Positions 15,066 through 26,369 of a stretch of DNA of 64,000 bases are shown here, piece by piece. The position numbers and the translations under genes were made by a program. The notes beneath the pieces were generated by a model. The model did not search any database and was not told where the DNA came from. It was given only the letters and a program-made list of their open reading frames with translations. Origin of the DNA: Phlebopus portentosus (lineage: Eukaryota > Basidiomycota > Agaricomycetes > Boletales > Boletinellaceae); contig JAYXKI010000003.1 in the NCBI GenBank assembly GCA_037892935.1, positions 2,914,001-2,978,000 of the forward strand, read 5' to 3'. Positions within the stretch are counted from its first letter, which is position 1. Each line of letters opens with the position of its first letter.

Positions 15066-15825
15066 CTAAGCCTTAATGTTGTATCGATGCATGTATCGCA
15101 CGATTGTCAGGGAGGCCAGGAGTTCTGAAGTGAAGAGGAAGAGTAATCAGTATAGCCGAACATTGAAGGAGGGAAACAAGAGCTTTGTGAAAGACATGAG
15201 GAGATAAGGGAAGCAACAGGGGAGGATATTCTGAGAATGAAACGACGATAGATGCTCACCGGTGGCGATATGCCCGTAAGACTCATACACGGTGAAGATA
15301 TTGCCTGAGGAGCTTGCGTACTTCGGTTCATCCGGAGTGCAAAGGCTATACTGGGCAACCACGTAGCCACTCACCGTCGTGCACTGTAAGGAAGCAAGTT
15401 ATTGGCAAAGCTGAGATAGCTCGATAGTGACTCACTGCCCATTCTGCCTCCTCGTTAGCTTGATGCGTCCAACTATAGCTCTCACCATCCGAGCATGCAA
15501 AACATCTCCCAGAGCATCTGGTCTTCATCCAAGATGCCATTGGCATGCTAACACTTTGTCTCACGAACAACACCGTCCCAAGGGCGTTCTGCGCAAAATC
15601 GAGTACGATCACGGGGTCACGTCCAAAGTTATAGGTGCCTCTGGAGGATGGCGCAGACCTCGTGCCAAGCTCAAAGATTTTGACGGTTCGCGCAGAAGAA
15701 GGGGCAGAGGAAGCTGGAGAGGAAGAGACGCCGAAAAACATGCGGTCGTAGAGCTCATCGAATTCAGTGTTGAGGACGTCACCGGTACGGTCCTCAAGAA
15801 GGTAGGGAATGCCCATCGTCGTCAT
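15066..15825 (-). CDS. Small basidiomycete-type protein, resembles the DUF6593 group
   Basis: Three exons (15825-15436, 15383-15260, 15124-15066) join in phase to give 190 residues. The start ATG at 15825 has an A-rich context and opens MTTMGIPYLLEDRTGD. Visible features are VLNTEFDELYDRMFFG, a Ser/Ala-rich loop, then alternating strands including DPVIVLDFAQNALGTVLF. A surface-like segment SDGESYSW.H follows, then CTTVSGYVVAQYSL, and the end is ELLASLTIVRYMHRYNIKA. This layout of beta-strands closed by an E-LLASL-hydrophobic helix resembles small fungal proteins of the DUF6593 type. Function is unknown. It stands alone between two gene-free stretches. The family assignment is from memory and moderate; the coding status is stronger, because both introns preserve a coherent C-terminus. 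Confidence 0.7.
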
Positions 15826-18800
15826 TTTTCGGTCGTTTTTACTTGGGGATACGCGACTTCTCTGGGTCAAGGCTAAGCTGACAGAACAACGAACTGAAAT
15901 TATTACGAGAAAGGTGAGAGGGAAAGGAGATTACGCGTCGCAGACGGGGATGGAGGGTGAAGACATAGCGCGCCCCGGTCGGGGGATTTATATTCAAGCT
16001 TAGGTCAGGGTATCCGTGAAAGCGTATCGCAACAAACGGCTCAGAAAAAATTTTGTACGAAAGGAAACGGGAGAAGCTAGGCTGAGTACGTAATGTGGTT
16101 CTTTCCATTTTCGGTATGAAACAGGGCAGATCCCTCCGTCGCTAAGCACTCAGCTCGGCATCTCCCGATAGACCCTATCCTACACAAGGGGCAGAATTAC
16201 GTTTCTGAGCCGCTTATACAGGAAACAGAATCGGAAGGCTCGCCTCTGATTGGCTGGATTTCAATTCCGGATCAAAATTTTCAGGTTCGGAAATAGGGTT
16301 TTGCCCCCTATCTATCCTCTTCTCTTTATCTCCGCGTACCGTGATTGTTCTCTTCTGCCTCAGCCACCATTCAGATCAGAAATCCAATTTATTGGCCACG
16401 TTAATATAGCGTGGCGCGTCGTCCATTCATACACATAGTAGGTGGGATAATATTAGACATCTTCACATATAATGCAATTCATTCATGTTTTATCTTCACG
16501 ATTTTACCGCGTTTTATCTAGATTATTTGCCGGTGAAACGCCTTGTTGCGGCGACAGGCCGGACAGCAGGACGCATGGTCAAGCAACTCGCGTCGTCGCG
16601 TGCACCTTGCAACACCTTTATGGCCAATTTACTATTTCATCTAGGACACCCGATCTGGTAACGTGCCGCATTCGCTCCTGGTGGTCGGCACGATTATGAC
16701 TTGTCATTTGAGCGACGATCGGGGCTAACCTGATATGTGCTTTTGCCTTTCTTTTTACTCCAGAGTTTCGATGTGCGCCGCCAGATTAAAATTGGAATAG
16801 CAAGTCCTATTCACGACTCGGTACGGACATTTTTTCGCAAGGGAGCCCAATGATTTATCGTATGTGAAGAGTGATCTCAAGTCGTCTGTTCGGTACGAAT
16901 ACCGTAAACCCTCTTAGTCGCCGTCGGTTGGGAGGCCGGGTCGGCGAGTCGGCGAGTCGCTCGTCCCGCGTTAAACTAGTGGCGCAAATCAATGTTTCAG
17001 TGACGCACTCAGTCGTCTTAGCAATAAAGCATGAGCGGCAGCAACGGACGGAGCTCTGGATCTTCACTCGCCTGAGACGAGGGATCGCTTGTCGCGGTGT
17101 ATGTCGACGCGGTCGATGCGGCGTTCGCGGCGGATTCGCTAAGCACATTCATATGCATGGTCCGGAAAAGGATCCACTCGTGCTGTTGCTGCGTGTCGAC
17201 TATGTATCGTTCTGGACTCAGACTTGGATTCATATTAACAATTTCGTGTTTCGAGGAGAGCTTTAAGTCGGCGAGGTGGCTTCGACTGTGGCGCGTACCA
17301 TTGTTTTTTCGCACCTGTTAATGATAAGTAGACCTATCGCTCTCGCTCTTTCTCCGCACGATCGCATTATGCTATCTGACTAATTATCCGACAGCTTCAG
17401 GACTTCATAGTTTCATGGCTTGCATGCTTGCTCAATTGTTAATTTACGGGGCTCGTCTTCGTCTGGGCTGTTATGCGCGGATACATGTAACTCTCGAAGT
17501 GTTTTCGTCTTCCCGAAAAGACGTATTAACGTCCAAGGCACGTGACGCACGATCTAGCCGGTTCTTATTAGTAATGTCATTAAGTATGTGATATACTTAT
17601 GACATTGATATCAATTTACTAGCGTTTTGAGGGCACTGACGAGGCGATCAAAATACATCCTGGAACTCGTAAGTCCAGCACTGTCTTCGGCTCGAAACTT
17701 CTGACCGATAAACATGCCTTAATAAGTCTCAGCCAAGAATAATATAATTGTATGTTACGCAGTGCCTTATCCTGTCATTTACTTCCGTGTCGTGACCTGC
17801 GGATTCTCAAGACGACCGAAAAGGATAAACTGGGATATACGCCAGCAATGTGTTCCTTGTCATGCACCACGATTTCGGTCGGCTCTGGCTTTGAATACCG
17901 CCGGCCAGGACAACATTGAATTAGATCTGAATCGCAATATGATGAGCAATATCAAACAAGATGACAGAACGAATTTCAATTCTTTTGCCCTCGGAAGAGA
18001 CCGAAATCTGGCACCAACATAGCTGTGGCCGAGCCAAGATCCGTGCCAGAAGATATTGGGAAAAGGTGAGCATAACATCGTACTAAATTTGTAAAGAGAC
18101 TGATATTGTTATTTAGTCACCTCGTCAACCTTCGAACAGACTAGTACATCGGACTCCTGTGCGATTCGGGAGCGTTTATAAATTTTATCCATCCGCTCGA
18201 CACAGAGCAATTCTCCTCGATTCCCACCTTGAAACGAAGCCTCGACGAGGAATTGACATTCTGCATCTCTTAAATTTTTTTTGCAATAAAGTATATTGAA
18301 ACCTTTGCCAGAGGGCCAGGATCGCACGACCTACTTCTGGAAAATACGAGTTTAGAACTACAAACTTGGAAGATGGTAACGACATCCCAAGTCACGTTGA
18401 AGGAAAGAAGATCGTTCGTTAAGGCACTGACGACGAGGCACTCGTCAGATTACAACGCCATAATGGTCGAAGAACCGAAGGCGATTGCTAAGACAAGGAT
18501 GGCAGGCGATAGCGACGCGGCTCTGAAACTCGCTTGGATTAAGCTTCCTTTCTCATGGAACTTCTTCTTGGAAGCCTCGTGTGGCACACGGAAGTCCAAG
18601 GATCCTGATGTCGGCGATGTATTTTTATACGTTGCGCGGCTACACTGTTCGGTGCTAACTTCGGCATCTGCTCTTTTGAATCCATGCCTTTGAGAGAAGA
18701 ATTGATCAATGAATGCCCGAAAAAGGACACAAACAAGGTGCAGAATAGTCAGAGGAACGAGACAGTAATAGGAAATCAACACCTGTATCTGAAACGCTTC

Positions 18801-20807
18801 TGTCAACACTAGCAAGATCACTTGGATCAGACACTTGCTAATGCAGGAGCTTCCCGTGTTGTATTTCGTCCGGGGCTACGCTGAGCCTTCGCGAACCTGA
18901 TTGCGTCTGCCCGGATCTGAATTGAAAGATGCGCGACTGAGCATAAATGTACGTGTGTGTCGTATACACATTGAATTGATCAGGTTAGAAGGGAGGGTTC
19001 GACTCACCGACGTGTTTCAGTACCTTGGTGACCAGAAGTGCTCATTTACTCTTGACATCTTAGAGGGATCAGAACCGTGCTCCCTGCTCGTATAAAGGCA
19101 TCGGCGGCATTAGCAGAGCAGATTCTCGGATTGTTTGCAGATAACCAAGAATAATCGTCACGGAGAAGATTTCATGCATGCCACGTCCTTTGAAGCATCT
19201 TCCAGCAAATCAATAAAGATCACATTTGCAGATGCCATGGCAGTTCACAATGCGCTTGACCTAGTAGTTGCATTCCGGAGCCTTCAACACCAGAGAGTTT
19301 CCTCTTCAGAGATCGCATTTACGGGAATCCTTCGAAGGTGTCTCCGAATTAGAGGCGCCTGAGAATTGGGTGTGCAATTTTTCCTGTCAGTTTGTGCCTG
19401 CAGCATCAGGCAAGGTACTGTCATCAGATCGAACCGAAAAAGAGCAAGGAGAATCGGGAAGACGTGAGCCTTGCAACGATCAACTTCCGTCAGTTTGTGA
19501 AGATTGCAGACGTGACACGATTGCAGAACAAGGTGATCATCGAAATGTTGGACATGGCCGCCGAGCTACCCTTGAAAGGGTTAGTTCCCTTCAGCTGTAC
19601 CGTTTGCCTTGGATGGAGAGCTGGATATCTGGAAGATTTGGGCAGGAAGTATATGGTGGATACGTCAGGGAGTCCAACCTATCTGTCTAGAAATTGAAAT
19701 TGGAATATAAGAGCATTTCAGTCCTCAAAGCGAAGCTACACGTACAGACTATGGATCCGGATCGAGAAGCGTTGGCCCCAGTAATACTTGGATCTCGTTT
19801 CTCTCCACCCGAGACAGTTGGTCGGTTGTCCATTCGGAAGCCGAGCGCTCCGCTTTGACAATCCAGGATTGTCAAAATCACTACGCAGCTTTATATTCTA
19901 GGAAGCTCTATAACGCAACTATTTTCTTCTAGTAACGGCATGGGCCTGTTTGTTTCACCTACGGATGAGAATAAATACCACCAATCTCGGCCCTGACAAA
20001 ATCCCGGACCTTTGACTTTGTCGAATGTCGCATGTATGACATTGTTTTAAACACTTTTTATGCATGAATATCCGACGACGTAGTCCAGACAGTTAAAGCG
20101 CAGCAGACGCAACAAAAGAATTTTTCGGTAAAGAAGGTTCCGCAAATTGGAGTGTACCTGAGCGAAGGGACTGCGCCGAGAGCATCTCCGGTATGGCGGA
20201 ATGTTATGAAGTCCGAGGCATTCATTTCCCAAGGGTAATCAAGAATGAGAGTGCGATCGTCGCGCAGAACAGAGATGCGATCATCGTCGAAAATTTGCCA
20301 TTCCAAGAAATTGACGAACGACGTCCACTTGCTCAGTCGTGAAGAAACTTGGACCACTAGGTCGGGCCACCTTTGAAATGCAGGGCCCACAGTTATCATG
20401 AGCATTGTCAAGGAACCCATCTCCGATCCGAGTCTTCGATGGAGATGTCCGATATTGATAAAGAAGCGTCCAACGAGCAAAATCATGTGCTATAATTGCA
20501 AATTCTGAGCAGAAGTCGGTAGAAAAAGGTAAAGGAAACAAACATACCGAAAGCGATATTGCCGGCCACATTGAAGCCACAGAAGCTCTCTTCGGGCCGA
20601 GAAGACAAGCCTGACGGAGGCAAATCCAGAATTCCGGTTGTGTTGGGAGCAAGGAAACAGGAAAACCTTGAAACATCATATCGGGGCATCTGGCCCATAA
20701 GAACGAAAGAGTGCATGACTGAAGACGTAAACGTAAACGCAATGAATACCGTTCTATAAGGTATAGAAAGCAATCCGTGAACAAAAATACATTCTCCATC
20801 TCTAAAT
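15826..20807. other. 5-kb stretch with no confident gene
   Basis: It contains the promoter of the small gene ending at 15066 and the 3' side of the DnaJ gene. A short GC-rich patch near 16937-16970 carries a duplicated gtcggcga unit. Two pieces look faintly coding but could not be joined into a gene: plus strand 19440-19580 (helix-like FVKIADVTRLQNKVIIEM) and minus strand about 20700-20160 (RFFINIGHLHRRLGSEMGSL). No transposon signature was recognised. Confidence 0.35.
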
Positions 20808-22649
20808 CTAATGTCGTCCGGGACCACTGAAGTGGAATGAAAACGGCATCCCCCCTCCCCCTCCACTGCCCCGCTGCTGGAATTGTTGATACGAGAACTG
20901 TCCACCACCAGGCCCACCAAAGCCCTGGAAGAACTGTGCGAATCCGCCTGGTCCTTGCGCAAAGGGGCTCCCTTGGTTTGAGGTGTCGTTCGGATCGTCT
21001 CCATTGTCAAACCGGGCGCGGAGTTCTGAGGCGAGTCAGTTGATTGAACGGGAAAAAGAGTCCAAGTAAGAGACAGACCTGGGTTAGAAAGAACTTCATA
21101 AGCCTCGTTGACGGTGGCCATCTTGTCTTCACTTCCGCCTTTGTCAGGATGGGCTGTCTTTGCGGCTTTGCGACTATGGTATGTTTGAACATATTGAGAG
21201 AGATGAATATTTATTGAGACGACGTACTAAGCTTTCTTAATCGTTTGTTTGTCCGCATCACGCGCTACGCCGAGGACCTTGTAGTAGTCCTTTTGACGCG
21301 ACTGTTTCAGCAGTCGTTGCGCCTTTTGCAGTCGTCTCATGACCTGTATCGGGATCAGTGTGCGTTTGTTTCAGTGCAGAAGATGTCAACTCACGTCCTG
21401 ATTTGATCTCCCGCTTGCCTCAAAGGCCTTCTCCAACGTTCGCACCGCCTCGTCCCATTTCTCGTTGACTAATAGTGCTTCAGCACGGCCGACGAGACCA
21501 TCAACATCCTCCGAGTCACCCTTGAAGCGTAAAAGCTCCTCGCACCACCACTCAGCGCGTTTAGGCTGGTCGAGTCGCGTGTACGCGATACATAAGCTAT
21601 GGACGATATCTTTTCGCCGTTCACTTTCGCGCATCGGCAAAATGTTCGATGGGACTTCAAATTTTGCAAGTTCGGCGTCGAATTGCGATGCAAAGCCATT
21701 ACCGGGCGGGCTCGTGTCCTTTGTTGAACCGAATAAGTGCGCGACAATTCCACGCCAATCACCAGCCTCTCGTTGCTTCGCAAGTTTGTCGAAGGCTTTA
21801 TCGAACTTCTTCAATTTCTTGTGCAAGACTGCGCAGCTATTTGAGTCAGGGTCGAAATGTAAGCACTGTTTGAGCGCGGAAGTAGCCTGAGGCGAAGGGG
21901 GAAGTAGGAAATACGCGAGCTGAGCAACGCGTAGGAATAAAGCGCTCGATGCCGGCTTGAGGTGCGTAAGTCGGACAAGATCTCCAGTGGCTTGTTGGAT
22001 ATCTCCAGCTGCAAGAGCGCAATCGGCACGTAACTCTCGTAGCTCCACAGAATGCGACGCGATTCGAAGAGCTTCTGAAGCCGCTGCTATGCATACATCG
22101 TAATTCCTGGTACGTTTGCCCTGAACGGCCTTTTTCTCTGCTGCCTCACCCTCCGCTACTTCGAACAGAAGGTCTCCTGCACTTGCGTCACTCTTGACAC
22201 GAGAAGTATATTTCTTTAGCGCATCGCGTGCGGCTGACCAATCGCCTTCGCGTGCGTGGATCCGTGCCTTCATAAGTAGTGCTTTGTCGAAGTTCCCGTT
22301 TGTCAGTTCAAGCACCATGTCGAAATCTGCAAGAGCATTCGGGTGCCGACTGAGTGAATAATAAGCCGTCGCGCGTTTGTAGTAGAGGATGTAATCCGAA
22401 GGTGTTTGGTCTGTAGGCCGTCACTCAATCAGTTATTCTAGGCGATACATCTGGAAATATTAGCAACTCACCAATGGCCTCCGAATATGCCTTCACTGCA
22501 TCATTAAACTGACCCGTCGTCAAGTATGTGTTCGCCCTATTGATGAGTGGCTGGAGCTCAGGCGCGAGATGCTGCTGGTCTGCTTGAACTTGCAAAGACA
22601 CGACCAAAGACAGTACGAGAAGCGTCAGATAAGATGGTAGCAGCCTCAT
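20808..22649 (-). CDS. ER-lumenal TPR/J-domain co-chaperone, DNAJC3 (p58IPK) type
   Basis: This co-chaperone of the ER Hsp70 (BiP/Kar2) binds unfolded clients through TPR repeats. Five exons (22649-22472, 22410-21395, 21343-21228, 21173-21079, 21025-20808) give 540 residues in phase. The ATG at 22649 opens a clear signal peptide (MRLLPSYLTLLVLSLVVSLQ, cleavage near residue 23). TPR helices occupy about 30-395, with typical motifs such as ANTYLTTGQFNDAVKAYSEA and YYKRATAYYSLSRHPNALAD. The J domain starts near 416 (KDYYKVLGV) and carries the HPD triad at 445-447, followed by NEAYEVLSNPELR. A Gly/Phe/Gln-rich tail (GGPGGGQFSYQQF) ends the protein. No KDEL/HDEL retention signal is visible, as is usual for this family. 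Domain order and length match DNAJC3 proteins well. Confidence 0.95.
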
Positions 22650-23676
22650 TATGACCACTATCTAAGAACGCCGAAAGAACATGCAGGCTGGTTTATGACC
22701 GTTGCGGAAGAGTGCTGAAGTGACACGTATGCAGAATACGTGTAACGTCCGAGTTCGGAAGTCTGGGAGAAGAAAGTTTGAAGCCAATAATTTACCAGAG
22801 ATTCCCAGTTAATGTCTTGAATCCTCAATATCGTCGACTGCCGAAAGACGACCAAGCTTGAGAAGTAGAAAGTGGTGATCAGAACTATGTTGATAACAAA
22901 TTCAACATAGACACGATGACGTAACCAACTGCCTTATCATATCCTAACAATTACGTAATCTTATCGCCGAACGTCTACTTTTGTCTTGTCACAGTGTGAT
23001 CGTTATGACACCGACTTCCGAGTCGGATGCTTCTTGATCAAAGATTCAAAACTAGTAGATATAAATTTGTACCTACCAGCATGCAATTCTTGTATAATCC
23101 TGGCAACTCGTTTTTACAAAAAACTTGCTCTTTGCGACGGGTAAGTACCGTCCGCGTCTGATCGTTGATTTCCTGAACTAGTAGTGCGGCAGACCAAGGG
23201 TGAGGAGGACTGGGAGTCGGCATCATCAACGGCAAGAGACACTATATCCTGATTGACGATCCTGGATACCATCTTTTGCTAATTATTGATGCAGTGTAAG
23301 TGAATTATACTTATACTTCTGCATGCCCAGTCCCCTCTTCGCCAAGCGAGCGCTCACGAGATCCTGCGATATGTAATCTCATGTTTCTCGACGGGTGTAC
23401 TCTCTTGAAGGTAGATAGAGAAAATGTGGACTTGTTCGAGTCGTTTTTGAAGAATCATATTTCGATTTGGATGAAGTCCAGGGGATTGCTCGGTCTGATG
23501 CGGAATCAGACCATCGAGCTGTTTTCGTGATGTATCCACACAGCCACAACGGGGCGCTCTGTGATTGAATTGACATACTCTTCCTCGCTAGGGTCTGGGT
23601 TAGTCGTTGTGTTCGGCACGTTTCTCTCTTTGCCTCGAACCCCCAACTTCGATCTGGACCGTTACCTTCCACCGCC
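22650..23676. other. Intergenic region between divergent genes
   Basis: About 1 kb separates the DnaJ gene from the membrane-protein gene. Short frames near 23300-23540 occur on both strands but show no motif or splice continuation. Presumably it holds both promoters. Confidence 0.4.
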
Positions 23677-25137
23677 ATGGCGAGGCATCCTCCTCCTCTG
23701 CTTCGCCCCTCGGTTCTTTATGTCCTAGCAATCGTGCTGCTAGATACTCGGGCAGTATACACCAGGTCGATTCAATTGCATCGACGAGGAGCGACGACGG
23801 ACGCCGCCTGTATCTCCGAGTTTGATTGGATGAGCAACTCTAAGAGCCAGAGTCCTTGCCTTGTCGCTGCATATCTTCTAGCTCCTTGTCAGGTGACAGG
23901 CAGTAAGTAATTGGTCTGCGACTTTGAGCCTTCATAGGCGGGCGCTTAATTGATCACAAAAGATGGCAACGTGCGTGAGATAGCGAATACAACGTACCTA
24001 GCGCCCACGGCTGAAGGCGCTGAAGCATGCTGGTGGTAAGTCACCCAATGCAGTCATCTCATTGGCTTATGTTTTGAAACGCTCTGCCCCGGGCTAGCTC
24101 CTGGGGCGTGTATAATACACTGGAGGCATGTGCGTCTTGCCAGAATAATTCGAACTATCTATTGTCGTGAGTATCGATCTGGTACAGATGAAGGGTGTTC
24201 TCACAACTGATGGATGGCAGCTGGTATAACTACCGGACGAACTGTAGCGCAGAGCTTCAGCCAAATACCGAGTGCGTCTTACTTTCATTGCTGTGAAGAT
24301 CCGTTGTCCTTACACCCTACGATAGATTTTACCCTTCAGACAACATCATCTCTGAAGAGACCTCGGTGCCATTTTGGGCCACGAAGGACCGTAAGTTTCA
24401 TGTTTGTTTACTAAATAAAAATCCAAAGTCGATTCATGGGCATTTCGCTTTACAGCATCAACATGGGATAGCGGAACGTTCAATCTCACTCAGGCTCAAG
24501 TTATTGATAGCGAAGGTATGGGTCCCGTCCCGACATCCCAACTCTTTCATGATCTGAAAGTCTTCACAGGCAAGGAAGACGTTACCCAGGAAAGTCGTGC
24601 GGCAGCTTCAAGTAGCGCTTCTGCAAGTAGCTCTGGGTCGTCTGCTACGTCCACGGAGACAGGTAATTCATCCGACGATGGATCTAGCGTAAATGTGGGT
24701 GCAATTGCCGGTGGAGTTGCTGGAGGTGTCGTCGCAATTGCAGCTGCTGGACTTGCTGCTTTCTTCTTCATGCGTCGTAGAAAGAAGACTGAACCACAAT
24801 GGGACTACAAAGCACCCGACATGACCGTCTCTCCGCTGGTTGCCCCTGATCTTCCAGGATCCCAGCCGCTGATGGGTGGATACTCAGACTTTGGACGATC
24901 AGATAGCGTAGCGAGGATACAGACAACGTCAAATCTGCGCGTTGACCTTGCGAGCCCGGTTCACGAGGCGAACACTGGCTACTTTGCTGGATCCAGCGGA
25001 TATGGCGGAGGGAATACCTTTACTGCCGTGTCCCTTCTAGCGATGCGGGCCCTCAGCCCAATGCATTCCTTGCAGAGCCGTCCCCGCCTCCGTACACCGA
25101 TAATGTGGTTGTCGCAACACCAGCGAAGGGACGGTAG
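23677..25137 (+). CDS. Cys-rich single-pass plasma-membrane protein with cytoplasmic tail
   Basis: Seven exons fit: 23677-23902, 23963-24035, 24098-24166, 24221-24271, 24326-24390, 24456-24515 and 24570 onward. The protein has a signal peptide (residues 1 to about 30). A Cys-rich ectodomain follows, with SPCLVAAYLLAPCQ, CSWGVYNTLEACASCQ and NYRTNCSAEL. Then come a Ser/Thr-rich stalk (about 190-221), a Gly/Ala-rich transmembrane segment (about 222-248), a basic stop RRRKK and a tail. The pattern resembles a common but uncharacterised Agaricomycete group, somewhat like yeast wall-stress sensors in layout only. The tail has one frame break. After about 25010 the native-looking frame is shifted by one and reads AFLAEPSPPPYTDNVVV to a stop at 25135-25137. 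The unshifted frame instead runs on to 25162 with an unconvincing sequence. A lost G in the GGG at 25010-25012 would explain it. Confidence 0.8.
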
Positions 25138-26369
25138 TTTCTTGGCTTCTTCTCTCCTGTGATCTGGGAAAATGCAGAAACAATAAACGGGTTGTGGAGG
25201 GCTGCCACCGCTATGTAAGCGAAGTACGAAACATAAAGGAGGTGTTGCTCTATCTTATGGAAATCCTGCTTTCGATTTGGACTAGCGATTGATGATGATG
25301 ACGACCGAAAACATGGACCAGATGCTTCGAAGCACCATACTTTATACCTTCACTTTTACTCCTTTACCCTTTTCTTATTCTTCTTGTAGTTGTTTTGGTT
25401 CTGTATTTATCGAGAGAGATCCGGATTTCTTTACATGCATTTATTTGTCTGGTCGGCTTCTTTTCTTTTCTTTGTTGTTTGGTCGCGCTTTGAAAGTATT
25501 ATGTAAGACGTGCTGAAATTGTAACCTTATCATCTCATCACATCACAGTCATATAATGGTTTCCTCTCTTGTCTCAGTGAGTGAGAAGTTTTGTCGGAAA
25601 TCTATGACTCCGCCTTATTTTCCCTTCGACTGAAAAGTTGAAACGGAAAGCCGAGTCAGCATCATGTTGTCTCGTTTGGACGTCACGGTCTCCCTAAGCT
25701 TAGAGCGAACTACAGGTGCTCGGGTGATGATTAGGACCATCGCTGCCGTTAGCTCACAAGGAAATTCGCGGTGGCAGCGTCAGGATTGGTGAAATAGTTC
25801 ATTGCAAACTCTCGGTGGGTGTCTCACTGATAAATCTCCGACTCGGAGTAGGCCTTTTCAAGCAAATTTTAAATCCCAGAGCACTCGTTACGATAAGCGC
25901 ATAACGTATGTCGTTTAAATTTATCTCATATCCTCGGTTCTTGAGCCACGGTGGGAGTTTGGCATATCGAGAAGCCTTCCTCATAAAGATCAAATGCGAT
26001 GAGGTGTCCGATGTCTGGGAAAGTTGGCTAATGAACAATGCGTGAGTCCTATATTAGAACGGTCTTTGTTCGTTTTCTTGCTTCTCGACTCACGGGAATC
26101 CCAGGATTGACTTCTCATACGTGTAATCTATTCCTTGAGAATAGCTTACCAATAATAATATCGCAGGATGATTCTTCCTCATTATCGGGTTACTTCGACT
26201 GAGAAAAAGAACAACACTAACGCGTTCAGAAGTGATACGAGGAATATGAGGGCGAATTGACCGGAGAAGTCCCTGGCTCACCTGGTAAGGGCTATAAAAA
26301 GACTGGCATGGCTCTCGAGTGTTGTTCCGCGACACTTGCTGGCAACCGTCCACCCTTTCGTCTTCTACT
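25138..26369. other. Intergenic region upstream of UGT-1
   Basis: The first part holds the 3' UTR of the membrane-protein gene, with pyrimidine-rich tracts at 25330-25480. No further gene was seen. The last 80 bases form the UGT-1 promoter. Confidence 0.4.
26293..26300 (+). promoter_or_regulatory. TATA-like box of UGT-1
   Basis: TATAAAAA lies 70-77 bp before the ATG at 26370. The other two intact UGT genes have a similar element at comparable distance. Confidence 0.55.

Noticed and set aside
19392..19697. Plus-strand helix-like frame with FVKIADVTRLQNKVIIEM
   Set aside because: A single short frame with no splice partners or recognisable domain; noted only as a faint coding island.
20047..20800. 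Possible minus-strand exons beyond the DnaJ gene (MGQMPRYDVSRF and RFFINIGHLHRRLG)
   Set aside because: The visible GT-AG pair joins them in the wrong phase, there is no start codon context, and the first piece overlaps the DnaJ 3' region.
25799..26353. Minus-strand frames upstream of UGT-1
   Set aside because: No motif, no splice continuity, and they overlap the UGT-1 promoter.
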